Below, one piece after another: positions 55,701 to 62,799 of a stretch of DNA of 64,000 nucleotides (position 1 is its first letter; each line of letters begins with the position of its first letter). A model generated the notes under the pieces. It did not search any database, had not been told where the DNA came from, and saw nothing but the letters and a program-made list of their open reading frames with translations. A program made the translations under genes and the position numbers. The stretch comes from WHSW01 sp963722175 (GTDB taxonomy: Bacteria > Actinomycetota > Thermoleophilia > Solirubrobacterales > 70-9): contig CAVRKA010000003.1 of NCBI GenBank assembly GCA_963722175.1, positions 186,001 through 250,000 on the forward strand, in the 5' to 3' direction.

Positions 55701-56347
55701 GCCTCGGCCTGTCGCCCGGCCCGGTAGAGGGCGAGCATGAGCAGCGCACGAGGTCGTTCGCGGAGCGGCTCTGCAGCGACGAGCTTCTCGAGCTCGCCGA
55801 TTACCTCGGCGCGGCTTCCGGATTCCACGTCAGCCTGGATCCGATCCTCCAGCGCCGCGAGCCGCAGCTGGTCGAGGCGCGCGATCTCCCGCTGGGCGAA
55901 GTCCGCGTAGGCGAGGTCGGCGAGCGGAGGCCCGCGCCAGAGGCCGAGCGCCTCACCCAGCGTCCTCGCGGCCCGACCGGGGTCAGCGGCGTCAAGCGCG
56001 TCGCGACCCTCGCTCGCGAGACGCTGGAAGCGTTCCAGGTCGAGCTGCTCGGGCTCCACCTTGAGGAGATAGCCGGGCGAGCGGGTGACGAGCAGCCGGC
56101 CGGACTCGCCGCTCGCGCGATCGGGATCGAGCACCTTGCGGAGCTGGGAGATGAGCACCTGTAGCGACTTCGCGGCAGTCTTCGGCGGCTGACCACCCCA
56201 CAGCTCGTCGATCAGACGATCGGTCGAGACGACCTGGTTGGCGTTGAGGAGCAAGATCGCGAGCAGCGCGCGCTGCTTGGCGCCCCCCAGCGCGAGCGGC
56301 TGGTCCCCTTCGAGAGCCTCGAGCGGCCCTAAGACCCGGAACTCCAT
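52778..56347 (-). CDS. SARP/BTAD-family AAA transcriptional regulator
   Basis: This 1,189-residue protein starts with a winged-helix OmpR-like domain (FRVLGPLEALEG, KQRALLAILLLNANQVVSTDRLIDELWG) and a BTAD repeat domain up to about residue 250. A NACHT/AAA-like ATPase follows with Walker A AGEPGIGKSRL and Walker B LLLVLEDLH, and the last 500 residues are TPR-like. The ATG at 56347 gives MEFRVLG; the frame is open further up but starts in a repeat. SARP regulators control secondary metabolism or surface genes, and no clear target is next to it. It is likely activated by ligand or ATP binding. Confidence 0.9.
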   Translation of the reverse strand: MEFRVLGPLEALEGDQPLALGGAKQRALLAILLLNANQVVSTDRLIDELWGGQPPKTAAKSLQVLISQLRKVLDPDRASGESGRLLVTRSPGYLLKVEPEQLDLERFQRLASEGRDALDAADPGRAARTLGEALGLWRGPPLADLAYADFAQREIARLDQLRLAALEDRIQADVESGSRAEVIGELEKLVAAEPLRERPRALLMLALYRAGRQAEALDVYRDTRHALVEELGIEPGPELKQLEAAILAQDRSLELPISHSRGPRAPTTDDGPRFTQTSAGRRLGGAFVSREAELRDLEAALDAALGGRGSLFLIAGEPGIGKSRLADELTERAQNVDAEILSGRCWEAGGAPAYWPWVQALRAYLREVDATDLKLLLGAHGGEVAHLLPELRELLPDLPLLEAPESDGARFRLFDATSSFLKSAAAERPLLLVLEDLHAADVPSLLLLQFIAGELADARLLVIGTYRDIEVSPGHPLSSALVELARQPATHTVRLKGFGEPDVSRLIESLVGAAPSPQVAGAIHAGTGGNPLFIGELVRLLASEGRLAEPIDEADVRHSIPRGVRDVIAKRLTLVSDAAREQLGLGSVLGREFSVDTLAQAGGRSATEILDLLDEAIAEGVVSEAPGSADRLRFTHVLIRDALYEQLGASRRRKLHMRLGEVLEERYAADADAHLAELAQHFFAAGPEGDPIKAFDYARRAGDRAIGLLAYEEAARLYGLALNVLDGWPGDHRRERCRTLISLGNAYLRAGDQPRARDVFLAAADDARGLGDLAALGEAALGYGGLMVWTAARGDPHLIGLLEEALGALDERDSALRAKLTARLSGAIRDQPYRRRSVALSAEAVEMARRIDDSATLAYALDARCIALAGPATLTDFRTATAEFTGLAEKTGEPRQVLTARFYRTFFDLYVGDVVRARRELDVALREAQELRAPSYSWAPTALAATLAVVEGDFERAERLSAQAFEFGQHSQPVSALATMRLQTFLLKKELGELEGEAETLAKWSAGDPTYPVGRCALANLYSDLGMRSKAAATFEELAESDFAGVHLDEEWLVALSLLADTCAFLDDRERAAVLYDQLAPYADRNAVAWPEGATGAVARPLGVLASMLGMEETAERHFEDAIALNGRIGAGPWVAHTQHDYARMLIRRRAPGDERRGVELLQAARSGFGELGMTVWQASAAADLAGLG

Positions 56348-56406
56348 CTCACCGATCCAACTGTACTTCCGGCTTGCCCGTGAGATTTGCGAGCAGTTGT
56401 GAGGTT

Positions 56407-56453
56407 CAGAAAAGAGCGGCTGATGTGAGCAAATCCCCGCCATCTGGCTTGAC
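56407..56453 (-). repeat. Dispersed upstream repeat, copy A
   Basis: The core reads, on the + strand, GAGCGGCTGATGTGAGC then AAATCCCCGCCATCTGGCTTG. It matches copies B (60657-60708) and C (62471-62518). It lies about 60 bp upstream of the SARP gene start and in the same orientation to the gene as the other copies. See the finding. The rest of 56348-56551 shows no other gene. Confidence 0.7.
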
Positions 56454-56551
56454 CAGCGGGCTGTTCACGCGGCCTTAGAGACGAAAGCTCCACGAATGCT
56501 TGCGCCTCGCTCCCTGGAAGCAGCGGCCGGCGCCCTCACCGCGACGCCGGC

Positions 56552-58699
56552 TCAGGGCGCGCCCGTGTACCCGTTCGCGTAGCAGGGTCCGCCGCCGCAC
56601 CGCTCCTTGACGGACCCCCTCGGGCTGAGGAAGGCCGCCTTCTGCCGTCGCGCCTTGACGTCGTTGCGCGGATGGCCGTGCGGGTCCTGTCCCTCGCGCG
56701 GAGGCGTGTTCGTGGTCGGCGGTGTGGGCGAGCCCGAATCCCAGTAGACGATCGCCGACCCCGCATAGGGAGTCGTGAAGTCGACGCGCGGGATGCTCCA
56801 GAGGGGCTTGACGTCGGAGTGGCGGCCCGGGTCGAGCGGAGTCGGGTTCGTGACGGCGCCGATCGTGCGGGCCTCGACCTCGGCCGTCACCGGGGCGACC
56901 TGGTGATCGCCGAAGGCGACGTGCAGGAGGACCTCGTGCGGCGGTGTGTTCGGGAGCGGGTCGGTCGTCATGTGATGCGCGTAGCCGTTCGCCTCCCCGC
57001 GGTCCCAGAGCATCTGGATTAACGAGATGATCAGCGGTCGCTCGAGCTGGTCCGGGTAGTTCTGGTAGAGCCCCACCGGGATCTGCGCCCCGTCGACGAA
57101 CTGGCCCTTCGCGTAGGCGTCGAAGTCGACGCTTCGCCGCAGGAGCGTGGAGTAGTTCATGCCCGGCACACCGAGGACGGCGCGCCTGAAGTCGGGACTC
57201 AGCGCGGTCAGGGCGCCGCCCATGATCCCGCCCTGGCTGTTGCCGTCGTAGTAGAGGCGCTTGCCGTCGATCACGCTGCGCCCGGCGGCCTGAAAAGCGG
57301 GATTCGTGCCCAGGCCCTGCGGGTGGACCAGCGCCCGCCCGAGGAACATCTGGTTGACGAATCCCTGCTGCATCCGATCAACGAGCTTCGGGAAGTGCGA
57401 GAGATCCTGGAGGCTCGCCGCGACGGTCCCGATGTCCTGCGTGGCGAACCCGGCCCAGTCAGTCGCGCAGTAGGTGTAGCCGTGCTCGAACGCCATCGCC
57501 GCCTGCGGTCCGCTGTTCACCTCGCTCGCGGAACCGAGCAGGCCGTGCCCGTAGATCACGGGCTTCACCTGGACCGGAGCGGCGCCGTCGATCGCCTGAC
57601 GCGGGATGTTGCAGATGAAGTTCGCGCGCATGGTGTTGCCGGGAATCCCCACGGGAACGTTCGAGCCCGGCGCGAACGCGAACGCCGACCCCGGCGGACA
57701 GCCAGGTGCCGCCGTGAAGCACGGGACCGTGATCGTCCCCTCGACACGCCGCGCTATCCGGGAGTCCTCGGCTGGCGTGAAGTTGGTCGTCCCAGTCACC
57801 TCGAACGTCGGCGCCCGTCCGTCCACGCGCATGTCGGCGAGGTCGCCGTCGCCGAGCTCGGCGAACGCGGCGTCGCGGATCGAAAGCGCCCGCTCGGAGA
57901 GGTTGCGCTCGCTGGCGACCGTGAAGTCCCAGGCGAGAAAGAGCTTCTTGCGCCCGATTCCGGCCGTCGCGAGGGTCCGGAAGATCTTCTCGAAGTGGGG
58001 CCGGCGGCTCTCCACCGCCGGATCGATGGTGGCGATCCGGTCGCGATACGTCCGGAACGGCCGCTGCGCCGGGATCACGTCGCCATCGGCCTCGCGCATG
58101 TTCCGCAGCGCGACGATGTATCGGTGACCCTCCTCGAAGTTGACCGCGGGGCTGATCAGGAGGTTGACGTCTTCGGGATCCGGCTCGCCGTCGTCGGGAT
58201 CGAGCAGCGGATTGGAGTCGATCTCGGACCAGATCGGATGGCGTTCCCCCGTCTCGGCGTCGATCACCACGACCGGCTGATCGGGGTCGTCGTAGCGCCC
58301 GATGTCCGTGATCGGGACCGCGCCAGTTCGCTCGAACGCCGCCTGGCTGCTCAGCCCCGGCACGTGGGTGATGATCATGTTCCCGGGGCTGAACCCGTCG
58401 TTTCGCTGGTAGTCGAGCGGATTGATCGGGATCCCCGCGCGGTTGCGCGGCATCGAAAGCAGGTGGAAGTCGATCCGCCGGCCGGTGTAGCCGGCGGCGC
58501 GATCGGCGGCGGGGGCGGCCACCTCCTCCGTGAAGTGGTCGTTCGGGAACGGGAACATGCAGTGCGCCGGGTCGATCGGGTCGCACCGCTCCGCGTTGGA
58601 GATGGCGGCGCTCGCCGGCGCCGCGGCGGCGAGCGCGCAAAGTAGCGAGACGCAGCCGAGTGCCGCCCGCACATCCCCTCTGGTACCCGGCATCCCCAA
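56552..58699 (-). CDS. Secreted alpha/beta hydrolase-like protein
   Basis: This protein of about 715 residues has a signal peptide (CVSLLCALAAAAPASA) and a long N-terminal region (CDPIDPAHCMFPFPNDHFTEE, IPINPLDYQRNDGFSPG). An alpha/beta hydrolase-like part follows with PVIYGHGLLGSASE and the nucleophile elbow YYDGNSQGGIMGG; an Asp and His in AFGDHQVAPV may complete the site. The C terminus is Pro/Thr rich and ends with a Cys pair in ERCGGGPCYANG. It may be an esterase or peptidase acting outside the cell. Start is ATG 58699 or 58693. Confidence 0.82.
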   Translation of the reverse strand: MGMPGTRGDVRAALGCVSLLCALAAAAPASAAISNAERCDPIDPAHCMFPFPNDHFTEEVAAPAADRAAGYTGRRIDFHLLSMPRNRAGIPINPLDYQRNDGFSPGNMIITHVPGLSSQAAFERTGAVPITDIGRYDDPDQPVVVIDAETGERHPIWSEIDSNPLLDPDDGEPDPEDVNLLISPAVNFEEGHRYIVALRNMREADGDVIPAQRPFRTYRDRIATIDPAVESRRPHFEKIFRTLATAGIGRKKLFLAWDFTVASERNLSERALSIRDAAFAELGDGDLADMRVDGRAPTFEVTGTTNFTPAEDSRIARRVEGTITVPCFTAAPGCPPGSAFAFAPGSNVPVGIPGNTMRANFICNIPRQAIDGAAPVQVKPVIYGHGLLGSASEVNSGPQAAMAFEHGYTYCATDWAGFATQDIGTVAASLQDLSHFPKLVDRMQQGFVNQMFLGRALVHPQGLGTNPAFQAAGRSVIDGKRLYYDGNSQGGIMGGALTALSPDFRRAVLGVPGMNYSTLLRRSVDFDAYAKGQFVDGAQIPVGLYQNYPDQLERPLIISLIQMLWDRGEANGYAHHMTTDPLPNTPPHEVLLHVAFGDHQVAPVTAEVEARTIGAVTNPTPLDPGRHSDVKPLWSIPRVDFTTPYAGSAIVYWDSGSPTPPTTNTPPREGQDPHGHPRNDVKARRQKAAFLSPRGSVKERCGGGPCYANGYTGAP

Positions 58700-58782
58700 A
58701 AGCGTAGGCGGGGATCGCGCCGTTCGCGCCGGTTCCGGCTAGCTCTCGGCCAGGGGCGGCGCGGCGAGATAGGCTCGTCGTA

Positions 58783-58989
58783 GTGGCACAACCTGCTGTG
58801 GCTATCTGGGTGACGCTGCTCGCCACTTGCAGTCTCACCAGCGACGCGATCGCCGCCCCAACGGTCGACCGCGTCTTCAACGGATCCGGGAATGTCGTCG
58901 CCTACCGGCTCACCGACACGTCGAGCACGCAGAACGACGTCTTCCTCGACAAGGGCATCGGCGCCGACACCCTCGAGTTCGCTCCCTAG
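58783..58989 (+). CDS. Small secreted protein
   Basis: This 68-residue protein has a signal-like segment (VAIWVTLLATCSLTSDAIAA) and a short mature part (TVDRVFNGSGNVVAYRLTD). The GTG at 58783 is the only start, and the ribosome binding site is weak. It is divergent from the large hydrolase gene. The short length makes this less certain. Confidence 0.4.
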   Translation: MAQPAVAIWVTLLATCSLTSDAIAAPTVDRVFNGSGNVVAYRLTDTSSTQNDVFLDKGIGADTLEFAP

Positions 58990-59029
58990 CTCCAAGGCGC
59001 TGCTCCCTCGCGCGACCAGGGGCCGCGCT

Positions 59030-59347
59030 CTACGCCAGGAAGCTGAGCGCCGGGCCGAGCTGATTGCCCTCGAAGTACCAGATCGCCTTGTAGAGGCCCG
59101 CGCCGCCGCCGAAATGGCGCTCCCAGTTGACGGATCGCGCGTAGAGGTCGCCCTTCTCGCGCAGGCGAAACTTGCGGCATTCCCTGTTTCCCCCGACCGG
59201 CCCCGAGCAAATCTCGATCTTGCCGGTGAACGAGAAGGTCGCGAAACGCAGCTTGATGACGCCGCGCTTCTTCTCGACGCTTGTGCAGTAGTCGCCGGTT
59301 GGGTGGCAATAGCTGTCGAGCACGCCCGCGGCGGCCGTGCCCGGCAC
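59030..59347 (-). CDS. Small secreted protein, possibly frameshifted at its signal peptide
   Basis: The 105-residue frame (GTG 59347) has VLDSYCHPTGDYCTSVEKKRG, FSFTGKIEICSG and HFGGGAGLYKAIWYFEG, with Cys that may form disulfides. Upstream in the same frame lies ALATACLLVPGTAAAG, a good signal-peptide core but with no start codon; an ATG in another frame at 59405 (MRSVKLLRQPGG) would join it if one base were shifted near CCCGGCGGCCC. So either a frameshift or a later start. Function unknown. Confidence 0.5.
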   Translation of the reverse strand: MPGTAAAGVLDSYCHPTGDYCTSVEKKRGVIKLRFATFSFTGKIEICSGPVGGNRECRKFRLREKGDLYARSVNWERHFGGGAGLYKAIWYFEGNQLGPALSFLA

Positions 59348-59545
59348 CAGGAGGCAGGCGGTGGCCAGGGCCGCCGGGCTGTCGGAGTAGCTTCACGCTC
59401 CGCACATCCAGACTGAAGAGGCGGGTGTGACGCGTGGCGCACCGACGTCAGGGCAACGCGCCAGGAAAGAGACGTTGTCGTCTTGAGGGCTACTCCGCGA
59501 GCCCGGCGGCTTCAATGGCCTCAGCGACGCCTCGGGCGCCTCGGC

Positions 59546-60559
59546 TCACCCCTCAACCTTGGCAATGAAGTCCCACTTGGCCTCGCATTTGGGTTTCTTC
59601 TTCGAGTCGACGGTGAGCTTGAGCGTGCCGCGCACCTGCCTGGGAAAGAAACGTCCGGTGAACTTGGCCTCCACCCACTTGTCGTCGCGAGAGCCATTCT
59701 CGGAAACCGCGCCGACGGTGTCGGAGAACTTGCCCGTCGTTCGGTTGACGCGCACAGGCTTCGCATGCAAGACGCCAAGGCTGTAGTCGAAATTGACGTT
59801 GTGACTGCTGCACTTCGATCCCACGAAGCTGAACCTGGCCTTCGAACCCTCCAGCGTTGCCGCGACCTCCTTTGAGTCCCGCGTACCGCGCGGGGGATAG
59901 TAAAAGCCGGGATCGGGCAGTTCCCCGAAGGCGGCGTCCGACGGGAAGACATCCAGCTTCCAGCTCCCGGTCTCGCCTGCGGTCGAGTATCCGAACGACG
60001 GAAAGGCGTCTGTGATGGTGAGGCGCCCGTCGGCGGAGGTGATGGTGAGGGGGTAGGCGTGGCCGTCGCGGTAGGCGGGCCACGCGAACTGGCCGCCGCT
60101 GGCGAAGGCCGTGAGCGGCAGGTTGGTGCGGGTCTTGTCGGACACCCAGATCCTCGAGTACTCCTCGGGGATCCCGCCGGTGAAGGGCTCGCACTGGCTC
60201 GGGAAGGGGCTGCACTCGTGTAGGTAGAACCAGTCGTACGCGTAGGAGCCGTCCGCGTTGGACGCCCCGACCGAGTCCCTGGCCACGACCCGGTATTCCT
60301 GGCCGGAGACGAACGAGGTCGTGGTGACCGCCGAGCCTCCCGGGGGCACGGTGATCGTCTCGACCGGGTCTCCCCGACGGCGCTCGGTCCCGTCGGTTCC
60401 CGGTTTGGAGACGCTGGTGTGTGCCTGGCCCGGGGCGAGGTTGAACCTCTCCGCTCGCGCCGCCGGGGCAGACGCCGCGAGCACGAAGCTCATCGTGACC
60501 AGCAACACGAGGCACCACCTGTGCGTTGTGCGGCGACCGTTCACTGATCTATCAGCCAT
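59546..60559 (-). CDS. Secreted protein of unknown function
   Basis: This 337-residue protein has a signal peptide (CLVLLVTMSFVLAASAPAARA). The body has SGQEYRVVARDSVGAS, AYDWFYLHECSPFPSQCEPFTGG, GQFAWPAYRDGHAYPLTITSADG and a beta-rich C terminus (FVGSKCSSHNVNFDY, KFTGRFFPRQVRGTLKL). The ATG at 60559 follows GGGAGGTCGTCGC. No family is recognised. A copy of the dispersed repeat lies about 100 bp upstream of the start. Confidence 0.72.
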   Translation of the reverse strand: MADRSVNGRRTTHRWCLVLLVTMSFVLAASAPAARAERFNLAPGQAHTSVSKPGTDGTERRRGDPVETITVPPGGSAVTTTSFVSGQEYRVVARDSVGASNADGSYAYDWFYLHECSPFPSQCEPFTGGIPEEYSRIWVSDKTRTNLPLTAFASGGQFAWPAYRDGHAYPLTITSADGRLTITDAFPSFGYSTAGETGSWKLDVFPSDAAFGELPDPGFYYPPRGTRDSKEVAATLEGSKARFSFVGSKCSSHNVNFDYSLGVLHAKPVRVNRTTGKFSDTVGAVSENGSRDDKWVEAKFTGRFFPRQVRGTLKLTVDSKKKPKCEAKWDFIAKVEG

Positions 60560-60656
60560 GCGACGACCTCCCTGCCGTGTCGCCGACCCTACACCCACAA
60601 TAGGCCGACTGCAACGCCTGACATCGGCGCCCCTGACGCGATCTGGCGGGGACGCT

Positions 60657-60790
60657 CAACAAAAGCGGCTGATCTGAGCGAAATCCCCGCCATGTGGCTT
60701 GGTCGTGCGGCAGGCAGCCAACCGGCTACCACGCCTGCTACCAGTTTTCGCGGGGGCGCTTTCCGACCCAACCGGTAGCCGGCCTACAGA
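60657..60790 (-). repeat. Dispersed upstream repeat, copy B with tail
   Basis: Core AGCGGCTGATCTGAGCGAAA then TCCCCGCCATGTGGCTTGGTC, followed by a tail shared with copy C (CTGCTACCA, CAACCGGTAGC). It lies about 98 bp upstream of the gene starting at 60559. The rest of 60560-60873 has no gene I can support. Confidence 0.7.
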
Positions 60791-60873
60791 TGCTGGCGCG
60801 GCGCCGGCTCATCGGGCGATCCGTCGAACGTCATAGCCGAGGCAGCCGAGCAGACGCTCGCCGCCGACACCCC

Positions 60874-62415
60874 TCAACCGGCGGGCTTGCCGAAGTCGGG
60901 GTCGAACGGTTGGTGGTCGGAGGGACAGACCGTGTCCGGGAGCGGAGCGACGAGGCGGACGAGGTAGGCGGTCGTGGCGGCTTTGACGCAGGCGCTCGGG
61001 TCGGTGTCGCTCTTGTGGCTGTAGCCGTCGTGGGTGAGCAGGACCGCATTGCCCAGCCGTCGGGCGGTGCGGCGCGCGTCCGCGAACGGCGTGTTCGGGT
61101 CATATCGGGTTCCGATCACGAGGATCGGGTTCGGAGTCGTCGCATCCCACGGCCCGGTGTAGTGATCGGCGCTCGCCACCGGCCACGACGCGCACGGCGC
61201 CCAACGCCACCACGTGATCACCGGCCCGTAGCTGGAGCTGACCCGGGTCAGCCGATCGGCGACCGAGCGCCACTCGCCCGGGCCGTGGCGCGCCGGGCTG
61301 TCGGCGCAGGTGAGCCCGATCGCCGGCAGGCCGGGCGCTGACACAGGCTGCGAGAAGACGGTCGTCAGCAGCCGCCCCGCGGTCGCGAGCTCCGATCCGT
61401 CCCCGGTCATCGCCGCGGCGAGCGCCGCCGCGAAGCCGGGCCACGAGCCCGGCGAGCCGCTCATGTTGACGAGGATCGCCGAGACGGCGTCCGAGTAGGT
61501 GAGATCCCCGGGCGGGTCAGCCGACGGCGCCGGGATCGGCGCGCGCCCCAACTCCGCGAACAGCGCGTCGACGCGCGGCTTGACCGGCCCCTGGCCGGCG
61601 AGCGCGCAGCGCGCCGGTCCGGCGCTCTCGCACAGTGACAGAAAGCCGTCGAATGCCCGGTCGGTGTAGCGGAGCTCGTGTACGTAGTTGGCCTCGGTGC
61701 CCTTCGTGTACGCGACGGGGTCGAGGACGCCGTCGAGGACCATCGCCCGCACCCGCTGCGGGAACATGTTGGCGTAGGTCTGGCCGATGAACGTGCCGGC
61801 AGAAAGGCCCATGTAGGTGAGTCGCCGGTCGCCGACGAGCCGCCGCAGGTAGTCGAGGTCCTGCGCGGTGTCGGCCGTCGACACGTGGCCGAGCAGCCGG
61901 CCGCTCAGCTCACCGCAGCGCCGCGCGAGTCTTGCGGTCTTTCGCACGTAGCGACGCGAAGCGGAGCTGGTTGTGGGAAGCGACCAGTTGCGGAAGAAGG
62001 CCGCCCGCCGCTGTTCGCTGCGAAAACAGCGGATGTGCGTGCTGGCGCCCGCCCCGCGGATGTCCCAGCCGACGACATCGAACCGACCATCGCCGGCGGC
62101 GTCCAGGCTCTCGCCGTCCGACTTCACCACATCGACCGATCCGCCAGGCCCGCCCGGGTTGAAGAACAACGAGCCGATCCGCTCCTCGGGCCGGCTCGCG
62201 AGGTGGCGGATCACCGCGAGCTTGATCTCGCGCCCGCGCGGGCGATCCCAATTCAGCGGCACCCGGACCTTCGCGCACTCGAGCTGCTCGCCGCAGCTCT
62301 TCCAGGCGATGCCCTTGTTCGGGGCTCCGGCAACCGGGTTGGCCAGAACAAGCAACATCCCGACGAGCGTCGAGAAGCCGATGACCCCAACCCGGGGCGC
62401 TGGGAGCGGGCTCAC
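60874..62415 (-). CDS. Secreted alpha/beta hydrolase (S33/TAP-like peptidase)
   Basis: This 513-residue protein has a signal segment (VIGFSTLVGMLLVLANPVAG) and the TAP-like pattern: VRVPLNWDRPRG, FFNPGGPGGS oxyanion region, VVGWDIRGAGAST, the nucleophile Ser205 in GLSAGTF, an Asp in GTRYDPNTP and a His in HDGYSHKS. Members release N-terminal dipeptides or tripeptides or act as esterases. GTG 62415 is preferred; the frame continues upstream through the dispersed repeat (MAGISPTSAALFW), which is not part of the protein family. Confidence 0.88.
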   Translation of the reverse strand: MSPLPAPRVGVIGFSTLVGMLLVLANPVAGAPNKGIAWKSCGEQLECAKVRVPLNWDRPRGREIKLAVIRHLASRPEERIGSLFFNPGGPGGSVDVVKSDGESLDAAGDGRFDVVGWDIRGAGASTHIRCFRSEQRRAAFFRNWSLPTTSSASRRYVRKTARLARRCGELSGRLLGHVSTADTAQDLDYLRRLVGDRRLTYMGLSAGTFIGQTYANMFPQRVRAMVLDGVLDPVAYTKGTEANYVHELRYTDRAFDGFLSLCESAGPARCALAGQGPVKPRVDALFAELGRAPIPAPSADPPGDLTYSDAVSAILVNMSGSPGSWPGFAAALAAAMTGDGSELATAGRLLTTVFSQPVSAPGLPAIGLTCADSPARHGPGEWRSVADRLTRVSSSYGPVITWWRWAPCASWPVASADHYTGPWDATTPNPILVIGTRYDPNTPFADARRTARRLGNAVLLTHDGYSHKSDTDPSACVKAATTAYLVRLVAPLPDTVCPSDHQPFDPDFGKPAG

Positions 62416-62470
62416 TGCGCAAACTCTAACTCTCGAGTGGTGGAGGCTCTGTCGCGATCTGACGCAGGTC

Positions 62471-62604
62471 CAGAAAAGAGCGGCTGATGTGGGCGAAATC
62501 CCCGCCATGTGGCTTGGTCATGCGGTGCGGCCCGGCGCTGCTACCACCGGTGCTACCGATCTCAGTTCGACTCCCTCGACAACCAACCGGTAGCTGGGCG
62601 AAGC
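62471..62604 (-). repeat. Dispersed upstream repeat, copy C with tail
   Basis: Core GAGCGGCTGATGTGGGCG then AAATCCCCGCCATGTGGCTTG, followed by GCTGCTACCACCGGTGCTACC and CCAACCGGTAGC, similar to copy B. It starts about 56 bp upstream of the peptidase start at 62415. A degraded fourth copy (D) follows at about 62619-62650. Confidence 0.7.
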
Positions 62605-62618
62605 AGTGCACGCTCAGC

Positions 62619-62650
62619 GGCTTAGAGGAGCGAAATCCCGTCATCTCGCT
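62619..62650 (-). repeat. Degraded dispersed repeat, copy D
   Basis: AGCGGCTTAGAGGAGCGAAAT then CCCGTCATCTCGCT resembles the repeat core but with several changes. It lies in the gap 62416-62799, which otherwise shows no gene. Confidence 0.35.
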
Positions 62651-62799
62651 CGAATGATCCGGCGTGTGGGAGGATCTGACGCAGCCGTTGGACGGCGGTT
62701 GGACGCCGCGGTGGTGAACTCTCGCACATGATGACGCGACGCCAAAGACGTCAAACAGGGGGGCTAGCTCGGATCAGGTCCAAGGGGGGACGAGACACC

